Shown one piece after another: positions 1-7,987 of a DNA stretch of 64,000 bases. Each line of letters starts with the position of its first letter. Position 1 is the stretch's first letter. This DNA is from Tenacibaculum todarodis (GTDB lineage Bacteria > Bacteroidota > Bacteroidia > Flavobacteriales > Flavobacteriaceae): assembly GCF_001889045.1 (NCBI RefSeq), contig NZ_CP018155.1:863001-927000 (forward strand). Reading direction: 5' to 3'. A model generated the notes under the pieces. It did not search any database and was not told the origin of the DNA. It saw only the letters and a list, made by a program, of their open reading frames with translations. The position numbers were made by a program, and so were the translations under genes.

Positions 1-1975
1 CGCGTTCATGCGCTCTAAAATCTGGAAAATTTAGCATAGAATCTGCGTTTAAAATTCCTACAAGCGACACATTTTCAAAATCCAATCCTTTAGAAAGCAT
101 TTGTGTTCCTACTAAAATATCAATTTCATGCGCTTCAAAAGCACCAATTATCTTTTGATATCCAAATTTTCCTCTAGTTGTATCTAAATCCATTCTTCCG
201 ATGGAATTATCCGGAAATAATTCCTTCAATTCCAACTCAATTTGTTCTGTTCCAAAACCTTTAGTATCTAATGTATTGCTTCCACAAGCACCACAACTGT
301 TTGGCATTGCGCGTTGGTAATGGCAATAATGGCAACGCAATTCGTTTCTGTATTTATGATAGGTTAAAGAAACATCGCAATTTGGACATTGAGGCGAATT
401 CCCACAAGTGTTACACTCTACAACTGGCGAAAATCCTCTTCTATTCTGAAACAAAATAACTTGCTCTTTTTGTTCTAAAGCTTCCGTTATTAATTGTAGC
501 ATTCTATCAGAAAAATGCCCTTTCATCAATTTCTTTTTGTGCTTATCCTTAATGTCAATCAACTCAATTTTAGGTAATTGCACATTTCCAAAACGTCTAT
601 TTAACTCCACCAAACCATATTTGTTTTGTGTTGCGTTAAAGTAGCTTTCTAAAGCTGGAGTTGCGGAACCTAATAAGATTTTTCCTTTATGAATATTTGC
701 CAAAACAATGGCAGAATCTCTTGCGTTGTATCTTGGTGAAGGTTCAAATTGTTTGTAAGAAGTTTCGTGTTCTTCATCCACCACAATTAAACCTAAATTG
801 TTAAACGGTAAGAAAACTGAAGAACGCGCGCCTAAAATTATTTGCGCTTTCGGTTTGTTTTCCAAAACATTATTCCACACTTCTACCCTTTCATTCATTG
901 AGTATTTTGAATGGAAAACAGAAATCTGATTTCCGAAATAATGTTGTAATCTGGTAATAATTTGCGTTGTTAAAGCTATTTCTGGCAATAAAAACAACAC
1001 TTGTTTTCCGCTATCTAAAACATTCTGAATCAGCTTTGTGTAGACTTCTGTTTTACCAGAAGACGTAATTCCATGCAATAAAACAACATCTTTTTCTTGA
1101 AAAGAAGTTTCAATTTCTTCTAATGCTTTTTGCTGAAATTCATTCAGTTCTTTTAAGGAATTGGTGTCTCCTTTGTAATTTATTCTATCGGTTTTTAAAT
1201 GATAAAATTCAAAGATATTTTTATCAACCAAAGCTTTTAAAATGGACGCAGAAACATTGGCATTTGTTTCTAAATCTTTCGCTTTTATTGGCTTTTTTGA
1301 AGAGGAAAGTTGAAAAAAGCTCAATACAGCATCTCGCTGTTTTTTAGCTCTGGAAAGTTCGTTTAGTAAGTTTTCCAAATCTGCATCATTGCTATAATTT
1401 GGATGCATGCGAACATACTTAATCAACTTTGGTTTGTAAACCTCGTAAATTTCTTCTTTAATATAAATTGCCGATTTCTTAATGAGTTCATTAATAATTG
1501 GCATTACTTTTTTCTTATCTAAAATATCTACAACTTGATGAATTGTAAGCTGAGATTGATGTTGTAAGGCTTCAAAAATTAAAAACTCTGTATCTGTTAA
1601 AATACTTTCGTCTGTAAACGCTTCATTTTTATAAATGATAGTTTCGCTTTCTAACAAAAATGCAGATGGCAAAGCAGCACGAAAAACATCGCCTAACGGA
1701 CACATATAATAGTTAGAAATCCATTGCCAATGTTTTAATTGTTGCTCATTTACAATAGGTTTTTCATCTAAAATTTGATGAATATCTTTTGCTTCATATA
1801 ACGTTGGCGCTGTTGTATGAATTTCTACAACCAACGCAGTGTACATTTTTGTTTTACCAAAAGAAACCGCAACACGCATTCCTTTTTCTAAGAAATTAGC
1901 TTCTGCTTCGGTTACGGAATACGTAAACGTTTTGTGTAACGGAATTGGTAATATGACGTTGATAAAGTGTGGCAA
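1..1975 (-). CDS. priA: Primosomal protein N' (replication restart helicase PriA), 3'-truncated by window edge
   Basis: This is the superfamily 2 helicase that reloads the replisome at stalled forks. Reading the minus strand gives an N-terminal DNA-binding region, a Walker A (TSSGKTE, about residue 305), a DEEHE box (about residue 400), paired-cysteine zinc motifs (SCGACG near residue 560) and the C-terminal helicase motif VGTQMLSKG. About 658 residues are present; PriA is normally about 800 in this group, so roughly the last 150 lie outside the window. No ATG fits the N-terminus. The frame is open from a TTG at 1975 that gives MPHFINVILPIPL, a typical PriA start, and an in-frame stop lies just upstream. 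A REP-like palindrome sits immediately upstream. The identification is firm; the TTG start is an inference. Confidence 0.95.
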   Translation of the reverse strand, partial: MPHFINVILPIPLHKTFTYSVTEAEANFLEKGMRVAVSFGKTKMYTALVVEIHTTAPTLYEAKDIHQILDEKPIVNEQQLKHWQWISNYYMCPLGDVFRAALPSAFLLESETIIYKNEAFTDESILTDTEFLIFEALQHQSQLTIHQVVDILDKKKVMPIINELIKKSAIYIKEEIYEVYKPKLIKYVRMHPNYSNDADLENLLNELSRAKKQRDAVLSFFQLSSSKKPIKAKDLETNANVSASILKALVDKNIFEFYHLKTDRINYKGDTNSLKELNEFQQKALEEIETSFQEKDVVLLHGITSSGKTEVYTKLIQNVLDSGKQVLFLLPEIALTTQIITRLQHYFGNQISVFHSKYSMNERVEVWNNVLENKPKAQIILGARSSVFLPFNNLGLIVVDEEHETSYKQFEPSPRYNARDSAIVLANIHKGKILLGSATPALESYFNATQNKYGLVELNRRFGNVQLPKIELIDIKDKHKKKLMKGHFSDRMLQLITEALEQKEQVILFQNRRGFSPVVECNTCGNSPQCPNCDVSLTYHKYRNELRCHYCHYQRAMPNSCGACGSNTLDTKGFGTEQIELELKELFPDNSIGRMDLDTTRGKFGYQKIIGAFEAHEIDILVGTQMLSKGLDFENVSLVGILNADSMLNFPDFRAHER

Positions 1976-2006
1976 ACAACTTGTTTTTTATGATTCAAAA
2001 GAGTTC

Positions 2007-2073
2007 TGTCATTCCTGCGTAGGCAGGAATCCAAAGAAAGTAGGTATAGATTCCTGCCTTCGCAGGAATGACA
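2007..2073. repeat. REP-like double-hairpin palindrome, copy 1
   Basis: This 67-bp element has perfect 12-bp outer arms, TGTCATTCCTGC and GCAGGAATGACA. Each half is itself a small hairpin (ATTCCTGC-GTAG-GCAGGAAT on the left, ATTCCTGC-CTTC-GCAGGAAT on the right). It lies between the divergent priA and hydrolase genes. Related copies lie at 6037-6110, 32392-32478 and 62119-62185. Confidence 0.9.
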
Positions 2074-2154
2074 ATTCTATAAAATTACTTGCTTTGTTTT
2101 CAAACCAAAACTACGCAAAAATCACTACATTGTAAACATAAATTTATAAAGAAT

Positions 2155-3006
2155 ATGACTGCGGAAGATTGGAAACAAAAAGGAAAATTTATCAACGTTT
2201 TTGGTAATACTGTTTTTGTTATTGATGAAGGAAATACTGAAGAAACCTTAGTAATTCTCCACGGTTATCCAACTTCTTCCTACGATTATTACAAGGTTTT
2301 ACCAGCTTTGGCTAAAAAATATCGGGTAATAATTCACGATCATTTGGGTTTTGGTTTTTCTGATAAACCGCAAGAATATTCGTATTCTTTAATTGAACAA
2401 GCCGATGTTGCACTACAACTTTGGAAACAATTGGGTTTAACAAAAGTTACACTCTTAGCGCACGATTACGGAACAAGCGTTTGTACAGAAATTTTAGCAA
2501 GACACAACAGAAAACAAATTGATTTACAAATAGATAACCTAATTCTCTGTAACGGTTCTATGCATATTGAATTGTCTCAATTACGCACCATACAGAAATT
2601 ATTAAAAAGTAAACTGACTGGAAAATGGGTTGCAAAATTGACAAACTACAGCATTTTTAAAAAGAATTTAAGAAACGTATATTTTGATAAAACCCAAGCT
2701 ACTGAAGCCGAATTAAAAGAAATTTGGTTGCAGTTAGAATACAATAACGGCCGAAAAGTAATACACTTATTGTCTAATTATATAAATGAACGATACTTTT
2801 TCTGGCACAGATGGATTGGTGCTTTAAAAGAAACACAAATACCAACTAAAATTGTTTGGGCAAAAAACGATCCTGTGGCTGTTTTTGCCATTGCTCAATT
2901 ATTAGCTACCGAAATACCGAATAACAAATTGTTACCACTTGAAAACACTGGACACTTCCCAATGTTAGAAAACCCTTATGAATGGTTGGAGTTGGTTTTG
3001 GTATAA
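2155..3006 (+). CDS. Alpha/beta hydrolase, haloalkane dehalogenase/epoxide hydrolase-like
   Basis: This is an alpha/beta-fold hydrolase of 283 residues. Visible are the oxyanion motif HGYP near residue 38, the nucleophile elbow AHDYGTS with aspartate as nucleophile, the acid loop AKNDP, and the catalytic histidine in NTGHFPML near the end. An aspartate nucleophile points to the dehalogenase/epoxide hydrolase branch rather than to serine esterases. The substrate cannot be told. A longer reading from 2089 exists, but its first 22 residues are low-complexity and run out of the repeat region, so I chose the ATG at 2155 (MTAEDWKQKGKF). It stands alone, and its stop codon lies about 50 bp before the first attC-like site. 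Confidence 0.85.
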   Translation: MTAEDWKQKGKFINVFGNTVFVIDEGNTEETLVILHGYPTSSYDYYKVLPALAKKYRVIIHDHLGFGFSDKPQEYSYSLIEQADVALQLWKQLGLTKVTLLAHDYGTSVCTEILARHNRKQIDLQIDNLILCNGSMHIELSQLRTIQKLLKSKLTGKWVAKLTNYSIFKKNLRNVYFDKTQATEAELKEIWLQLEYNNGRKVIHLLSNYINERYFFWHRWIGALKETQIPTKIVWAKNDPVAVFAIAQLLATEIPNNKLLPLENTGHFPMLENPYEWLELVLV

Positions 3007-3059
3007 CGAGAATTAAAACCAGTTTTTCCCTCTTGCTTTTTTAAAGTAAAAAATATAAC

Positions 3060-3116
3060 TTCGCTAACTGCGATTATAAAACATTAAAACGTTGCATAAT
3101 CGTTATAACGTTGTGG
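3060..3116 (+). repeat. attC-like site at left edge of the toxin cassette
   Basis: A 57-bp palindromic site. The left box TTCGCTAAC (3060-3068) is followed by perfect inner arms CGATTAT (3071-3077) and ATAATCG (3096-3102). The site ends in GTTGTGG (3110-3116), which is the start of the inserted unit. The left box is complementary not to this end but to GTTAGCGAA at 5648-5656, beyond the inserted genes. This is what an integron site looks like after a cassette has been inserted. The length equals that of short attC sites. Function is inferred. Confidence 0.6.
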
Positions 3117-3213
3117 TTTATATTTCGCTAATCTAAAAACGGAATTGAGTATCTAGAAAATCACAGCTTGTTAAATAACAAAAAATGAATATTAATTTTT
3201 AAATTTACAGTGT

Positions 3214-4998
3214 ATGAAAAACAGAAAAATAAACTTTATCAAACTTGGAATATTCCTTTTTGGATTTTCTTTATTATTTACTAATTGTCAAAACCAAGAA
3301 ACTGACTCTTTAAATAATGAACATTTTGGTATAAACCCTAAATTTGAAAAACAAACAATTTCTTTTACCAAACTTAAAAACGAAAACAATTCTTTAGATT
3401 GGTTATTAAATAAAAACGAACTCAATCAATATAAAAAACAACGAGGTGAAAACAGTACATATTTTGACTTTATCAGGCTAATTGATTCTTCTAAAGTAGT
3501 TGTTTTTCAAGATAGCGTAATTAAAACCTATACACTTCCTATTATTACTTCACTGCCAAAAGAAGATACTGAGTTTTTTAATTTAGTTATAAAAAAAGTA
3601 AATAATCAAACAACTGTTTTTGTTATTAAATATAAACCCATAAATTACAATAATAATATTGAAAAATTTGTTGGTGAAATTGAAGTCTTTAACAAAGATG
3701 GTGAAATAATTGCAACTAAAAATATAAACAATCAACAACAGCAAAAATCTTCTAATAATATTTATTCTAGAAGTTGTGTTACCATAGATGCAATTTATGC
3801 AAGATGTGGTTGCGGTGGTAATGCTAACGGACATCCACCTTCTGGTGCTTGGTGTTGTGAAGGAAGTCCACAAATTGGAATGGAATATACTTTTTGTAAT
3901 AATGATAATTCAAACAGTGGTGGTAGTACAGTTGGAAATGGAGGAATTCCCACAAATCCTACAACTGTTGATGATATACTACTTTTAGAAACTAATTTTT
4001 GGAACTCGTTAACTTCTGATCAACAAAACTTTTGCTTATTTAATAATGTTGTTTACGACGATATTAAAGATTTTTTATTTACTAATAATTACTCTTATCA
4101 AGCTAAAAACTTTGCAAAACAAATTATTAAATCATTAGAAAATAATACCGATTTAGATATAACACCATATTTAAGTAATATAACTTCGACTTCTTCTGGT
4201 GTTTCTTACCAAGATTATGATCCTAATGACCCAATCTTAGGAAATCAAATATTATTAGATATTGCGAATAATGCTATTGATGGTTTCGGAAACTTAATAT
4301 TAATATACTTAGAGTATAGATCTCATCCTGCCAACGAAGGTAAAATATTAAGACTTTTAATGCCTAAAATGGGATTAGAAATTTCAGACGATATTCCTGA
4401 TGAAACTTTAGGAGAGTTATTTAGTTTAAGGAAAAGAAATAGAAACTTAGTTGTCGAATACCAAGATAATACTTTAAAAGGATTGATTATTGACGTAGCT
4501 GTTTCTGCTTTTGATGTAGTTGCTTTAATTTCTCCAAGCAGAGGTGGTGGAGCATATTTATTGGCAAGTGGAGGAAACAGAGTTACCGCAGTTGCGCTAA
4601 GTAATCTTTTAAAGTCTCTAAAAAACAGAATTTACACACTTAGAGGAGCTATGGTTGGAAAAAGAATTGGGCATACCTATAAAGTACATGGGAGTCATTT
4701 AACTGAGTTTTGTAAAATGAGAGCTATTAATGGAAATAAAGCTATTGGACAATGGTTAGATGATGCTGCTGCAGAAAGTTTTATTGCAAGACATTTAAGT
4801 CAATTAAGCAATGGAGCAAGAGATATTCCTATTCCTTCAAGTTTACAAAATATTGGTAGGGTATTTCGTAAAGGAGATGGTGCTATTTTTACACCAACGC
4901 ACATCAGATTAGTTCCTAGTGGCTCTGGTGTATATACAGCATATCCTGTTAATTCAAGTTTGTCTTCTTTAAATACTTTAGGAATTTATATACCATAA
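3214..4998 (+). CDS. Lipoprotein with C-terminal RNase A-like (CdiA-CT type) toxin domain
   Basis: A 594-residue protein with a lipoprotein signal (about 25 residues ending in LLFTNC, lipidated Cys then QNQETD), so probably anchored in the outer membrane. Residues 30-180 resemble nothing I recognise. Residues 188-227 form a cysteine-rich patch (CGCGG, WCCEG) followed by a Gly/Asn/Ser linker. The last 110 residues match the pattern of the bacterial RNase A-like toxin domain of CdiA C-termini: GHTYKVH with His487 and His492, a middle AAAESFI segment, and a terminal HIRLVPSG then VYTAYPV strand pair. I infer a tRNA- or RNA-cleaving antibacterial effector. A small gene follows after 6 bp, as toxins and immunity genes do. 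No type IX sorting domain, PAAR or VgrG was seen, so the delivery route is unknown. Confidence 0.6.
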   Translation: MKNRKINFIKLGIFLFGFSLLFTNCQNQETDSLNNEHFGINPKFEKQTISFTKLKNENNSLDWLLNKNELNQYKKQRGENSTYFDFIRLIDSSKVVVFQDSVIKTYTLPIITSLPKEDTEFFNLVIKKVNNQTTVFVIKYKPINYNNNIEKFVGEIEVFNKDGEIIATKNINNQQQQKSSNNIYSRSCVTIDAIYARCGCGGNANGHPPSGAWCCEGSPQIGMEYTFCNNDNSNSGGSTVGNGGIPTNPTTVDDILLLETNFWNSLTSDQQNFCLFNNVVYDDIKDFLFTNNYSYQAKNFAKQIIKSLENNTDLDITPYLSNITSTSSGVSYQDYDPNDPILGNQILLDIANNAIDGFGNLILIYLEYRSHPANEGKILRLLMPKMGLEISDDIPDETLGELFSLRKRNRNLVVEYQDNTLKGLIIDVAVSAFDVVALISPSRGGGAYLLASGGNRVTAVALSNLLKSLKNRIYTLRGAMVGKRIGHTYKVHGSHLTEFCKMRAINGNKAIGQWLDDAAAESFIARHLSQLSNGARDIPIPSSLQNIGRVFRKGDGAIFTPTHIRLVPSGSGVYTAYPVNSSLSSLNTLGIYIP

Positions 4999-5004
4999 AA
5001 TTTT

Positions 5005-5379
5005 ATGAAAACATCAAGAGAAGTAAATACAGAACTATTTTTAAGAAAAAACCAAGATTGGGGAGGAATTGAAAATACAGATCCTAATAGAGTAAAAGAA
5101 TTTATTTTATATTTTAATAAAAATAAACATTTACTAAAAAAACCAGTTAATTCAGAGTTTATTGATTTAATATGCTCTTCAATGAATGAAGCAATTTTAG
5201 AAAATAAAGTAAATAATGAATTAATATGTTTATTTACACAATATTTAAATGGTGTTGAGAAAAGTGAATATAATTTGATGTTAATAAGTTATTGGGAGTC
5301 TTTAGAAAGTTCTGAAGTCGATTTTTTCCCTATTGCAGATTTAGTTAAAAAAATTTTAAAAGATGGAAAAAAAGAATGA
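5005..5379 (+). CDS. Probable immunity protein for the upstream RNase-like toxin
   Basis: A 124-residue soluble protein, mostly predicted helical, with no signal peptide and no family I recognise. It starts 6 bp after the toxin stop on the same strand, within the same cassette-like unit. Size, position, cytoplasmic character and co-transcription fit an immunity protein that neutralises the toxin in the producing cell. The role rests on context only. Confidence 0.55.
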   Translation: MKTSREVNTELFLRKNQDWGGIENTDPNRVKEFILYFNKNKHLLKKPVNSEFIDLICSSMNEAILENKVNNELICLFTQYLNGVEKSEYNLMLISYWESLESSEVDFFPIADLVKKILKDGKKE

Positions 5380-5473
5380 ATATAGAATTGAAAACAAAAT
5401 TATAAAAATTATTTTATTAATATTCTTAGTTTTAATAGTAGTAAATCTATATGATATTTTTAAAATATTTTAA
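5363..5473 (+). CDS. Tiny single-pass membrane protein ORF, 36 residues
   Basis: An ATG at 5363 overlaps the last 17 bases of the immunity gene in another frame. It encodes a charged start (MEKKNEYRIENK) followed by one hydrophobic helix (IIKIILLIFLVLIVVNLY). The translational overlap, and the presence of exactly one membrane span before the stop, argue for a real small protein. In DNA this AT-rich, a hydrophobic frame can also arise by chance. If real, it is the third gene of the cassette. Confidence 0.4.
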   Translation: MEKKNEYRIENKIIKIILLIFLVLIVVNLYDIFKIF

Positions 5474-5523
5474 GAATAAAAAACACTATAAAAGGAAAAT
5501 ATTTGGAACAAATAAAATACAAA

Positions 5524-5654
5524 CCACAACACCGTGTAAAATTAATTGCTGGTTTTAGCCAGTTTACGAAAGTCCTTGCAGACTTTCCTACCTGTGTTTA
5601 TTTAGTTACTTAGTTGCTGGAACACGCAACTAATCTTACACAAGACCGTTAGCG
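5524..5654 (+). repeat. attC-like site A, right end of the toxin cassette
   Basis: A 131-bp imperfect palindrome. The left box CCACAAC (5524-5530) is the exact complement of the unit's first bases, GTTGTGG at 3110-3116, and the match extends to 10 bp (3110-3119 with 5521-5530). The right box is GTTAGCG (5648-5654). Arms GTGTAA-A-ATTA-A-TTGC on the left and GCAACTAAT...TTACAC on the right pair with two mismatches. A terminal hairpin GAAAGTC/GACTTTC (5569-5588) lies inside. The same arm sequence recurs in sites B and C, although the boxes differ. Confidence 0.65.
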
Positions 5655-5703
5655 AAAAATAAAAAAATCTTTTCAAACCTCAATAAAGCCAACAAACAAG
5701 TTT

Positions 5704-5782
5704 AGCCCTGATTGTAGCATTTGTTTGAGCTCTTTTTGAAGTATAAAAAAAAGCGAGTGCGGAAAGCAGGAAATAGCTTCTA
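5704..5782. repeat. Intergenic repeat of the AGCCCTGATTG...GGAAAGCAGGAAATAGC type
   Basis: The edges AGCCCTGATTG and GCGGAAAGCAGGAAATAGC match, from memory, a repeat often seen between genes in Flavobacterium-group genomes. It lies just downstream of the VF530-family gene, and I see only this copy in the window. Together with site A it explains most of the gene-free stretch 5474-5790; the remaining short pieces hold nothing I recognise. Confidence 0.5.
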
Positions 5783-5790
5783 AAAAAAGT

Positions 5791-6012
5791 TTAATCAATC
5801 ATAGTTTGTAGATACAGTTTCTCTACTTTTTCTCTTGCCCAAGGTGTTTTTCTTAAAAACTTTAAACTAGATTTATATGTTGGGTTGTTTTTAAAGGCGT
5901 TTATATTTAAGATATCGCCTAATTCTTCCCAACCATATTCGAGAAATAGTTGTTCTAAAATAGTGGCTAATTTTATTCCGTGTAATGGGTTGTTGGGTTG
6001 TTCTTGGCTCAT
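5791..6012 (-). CDS. VF530 family DNA-binding protein (DUF2132)
   Basis: A 73-residue protein with the hallmark pattern of the VF530/DUF2132 family: NNPLHG near the start, then [15 protein letters not shown], then [17 protein letters not shown] at the end. The family is named from a small structurally solved Vibrio protein and is annotated as DNA-binding; its cellular role is not known. The length is normal for the family. It is a single gene between two repeats. Confidence 0.9.
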   Translation of the reverse strand: MSQEQPNNPLHGIKLATILEQLFLEYGWEELGDILNINAFKNNPTYKSSLKFLRKTPWAREKVEKLYLQTMID

Positions 6013-6036
6013 AAATTATATGAATATTTATTGTCT

Positions 6037-6110
6037 TTTTGTCATTCCTGCGTAGGCAGGAATCCACAGAGAGTTACTTATGGATTCCCGATTTCTCGGA
6101 AATGACAAAA
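6037..6110. repeat. REP-like double-hairpin palindrome, copy 2
   Basis: Same family as 2007-2073. The left half has the same core (GTCATTCCTG CGTAGGCAGG), and the right half has drifted (GATTCCCGATTTCTCGGAAATGACA), but the outer arms TTTTGTCATT/AATGACAAAA still pair. It lies between the 5' end of the VF530 gene and the 3' end of the aminopeptidase gene. Confidence 0.85.
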
Positions 6111-6154
6111 TTAATGTAAATCAGTGAAATCCGTGTCAGAAATAGATACATATT

Positions 6155-7786
6155 TTAATCTAAACTTGGTAAAATAAAATCGTCTAAGACAGATTTTTTA
6201 GCCATCATTTTTTCGATAGCTTCTACGGTTCTTGGTGCTTCTTCAGATAAGTTTTTTGGTCCGTTTTTGGTAATTAAAATATCGTCTTCAATTCTAACGG
6301 CAATTCCCCACCATTTTTTATCGCAATTACTTCCGTCTGGAATATAAATACCTGGTTCTACAGTTATTACCATATTTTCTTTAAAAGCTCCATAAGTTCC
6401 TGGATCGTGCACATCTAAACCAATATGATGCGATGTTCCGTGTGGAAAATAGTTGTGCTTTTCATCAATAGATTTTATAATTCCAAGATCAAATAAACCT
6501 TTATTAATTACTTTTTTTGCTTCTTCTCCTGGTTGCCAAAACTGTCCGCCAACTGTACTTGCAGCTATTCCTTTGTCTTGCGCTTCTAAAACAATATTGT
6601 AAATGGCTTTTTGTTCTGGAGAGAATTTTCCGTTTGCCGGAATTGTTCTGGTAACATCTGCTGTGTAACCTCTATATTCTGCGCCTAAATCCATTAAAAC
6701 CATATCGTTATCTACATGCGTTCTGTTGTTTTCTATATAATGTAAAATACAACCGTTGTTTCCTGCACCAACAATAGACGGATAACCTTCGTATTCTGCG
6801 CCGTATTTTTTGTACACAAATTCGTGTATTCCTTGAATTTCAGTTTCAGACATGTGCGGTTTCATGGCTTTCATCATTTCTATTTGACCAACAGCAGAAA
6901 TTCTGATTGCTTTGGTTAATAATTTTAATTCTGCTTCTGATTTAATTTCGCGCATTTCAGCCATTTTAGTCGATAAAAACTTGGTATCAATATTTGTATC
7001 TGGCTTTTTAGCTGCAGCAATTATCATTTTTTGCTTTAACTCTTTACGCAATTCATTGTTAGTTGCTGTTGCGTATTTATTGATTAATTCGTCGTTTTTA
7101 AAGGCTGGATACTTCTCGAAATTGTTATAGATACTTTTTGCAACTTCCTCCAATTTTGGATCTGGAACATTGGCAATCATATTATAAACATAGGCAACAT
7201 TTGGATCCGTTTCCTTAATATCTCCATAACCAGATTGATTTTTAAATCCGTTTACCAAATCATATACTTCTGCATTATTTCTGCTAGAGTTTCTATAATC
7301 GTCTTTAAATTTTTCAGCAAAAACCTTGGTAAAATTCTTAAAATTGATGTTGTCTTTAGCAAACTCTTCTCCGTTTTTAGCAACTGCAAAACCTAATTCG
7401 GTCTTTGCTCCTTCTACACCTAAACGTTTTCCGTCCCATTGTTCTCTAACTTTATCTTTCTTTTGAACGTATAAAACCTCGTTAAATGTGTTTCCGCTTG
7501 CATCTGTTTGCTTGTCTGAATAGATAACCAAAACCGCATTTGGCTCACGATAACCTGTTAAATAATAGAAGTTTGGATCTTGATGAAACACATAATCTAC
7601 ATCGTTAGCTCTATTTCTAATTGGATTTGCAAATACAACAGCCACTGAATTTGCTGGCATTTTAGCACGTAAAGTTGCTCTTCTTTCTTTGTGAAATTCT
7701 GCTGATAAAAAATCGGTTGGTGTTTGCGAAAAAACTTCCGAAGCAAAAAGTAATGCTAAGATTATTAAGTAGTTATACAGTTTCAT
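6155..7786 (-). CDS. Secreted Xaa-Pro aminopeptidase, M24B family
   Basis: Removes N-terminal residues that precede proline, using a two-metal site. The 543-residue protein starts with a signal peptide (MKLYNYLIILALLFASEVFSQ), so it acts in the periplasm or is exported. An aminopeptidase P N-domain comes first, then the pita-bread domain with the metal ligands: two Asp in LMDLGAEY and ADVTRT (about 365-376), His in HGTSHHIG (about 450), Glu in TVEPGIYIP (about 477) and Glu in VRIEDDI (about 500). All ligands are intact. It is longer than cytoplasmic PepP, with an insert between the two domains. It is divergent from gcvT and monocistronic. Confidence 0.92.
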   Translation of the reverse strand: MKLYNYLIILALLFASEVFSQTPTDFLSAEFHKERRATLRAKMPANSVAVVFANPIRNRANDVDYVFHQDPNFYYLTGYREPNAVLVIYSDKQTDASGNTFNEVLYVQKKDKVREQWDGKRLGVEGAKTELGFAVAKNGEEFAKDNINFKNFTKVFAEKFKDDYRNSSRNNAEVYDLVNGFKNQSGYGDIKETDPNVAYVYNMIANVPDPKLEEVAKSIYNNFEKYPAFKNDELINKYATATNNELRKELKQKMIIAAAKKPDTNIDTKFLSTKMAEMREIKSEAELKLLTKAIRISAVGQIEMMKAMKPHMSETEIQGIHEFVYKKYGAEYEGYPSIVGAGNNGCILHYIENNRTHVDNDMVLMDLGAEYRGYTADVTRTIPANGKFSPEQKAIYNIVLEAQDKGIAASTVGGQFWQPGEEAKKVINKGLFDLGIIKSIDEKHNYFPHGTSHHIGLDVHDPGTYGAFKENMVITVEPGIYIPDGSNCDKKWWGIAVRIEDDILITKNGPKNLSEEAPRTVEAIEKMMAKKSVLDDFILPSLD

Positions 7787-7987
7787 AGTTTATAAATTAA
7801 TTGTTAGGCATTCAAAAGTAACTCTTTTAAAATTCGATTAAAAATAATTAACAAAAGATTTGCGAGTTTAATGCTTCTTACGGAATGACATTTTTATGGT
7901 ATATCAATGTAAAAACATCGCTAAAAAGCTATTGAAAATTACATTTTTTTCAATAATTTAGCCATTAAATTTAGAATACAACAAACA

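Noticed and set aside
3583..3988. Two overlapping frames within the toxin gene
   Set aside because: Low-complexity or shadow translations of the lipoprotein; the main frame has signal peptide, cysteine motif and toxin domain.
2007..6110. CRISPR-like reading of the repeated GTCATTCCTGC palindromes
   Set aside because: Copies are dispersed over 60 kb, palindromic, without regular spacers or cas genes.
7803..7809. GTTAGGC upstream of the aminopeptidase gene, identical to a cassette box
   Set aside because: No complementary AAC box with palindromic arms lies nearby, so a seven-base match is best taken as chance.
7787..7987. Possible glycine riboswitch ahead of gcvT
   Set aside because: No paired purine-rich cores or terminator-like expression platform could be recognised in the gap.
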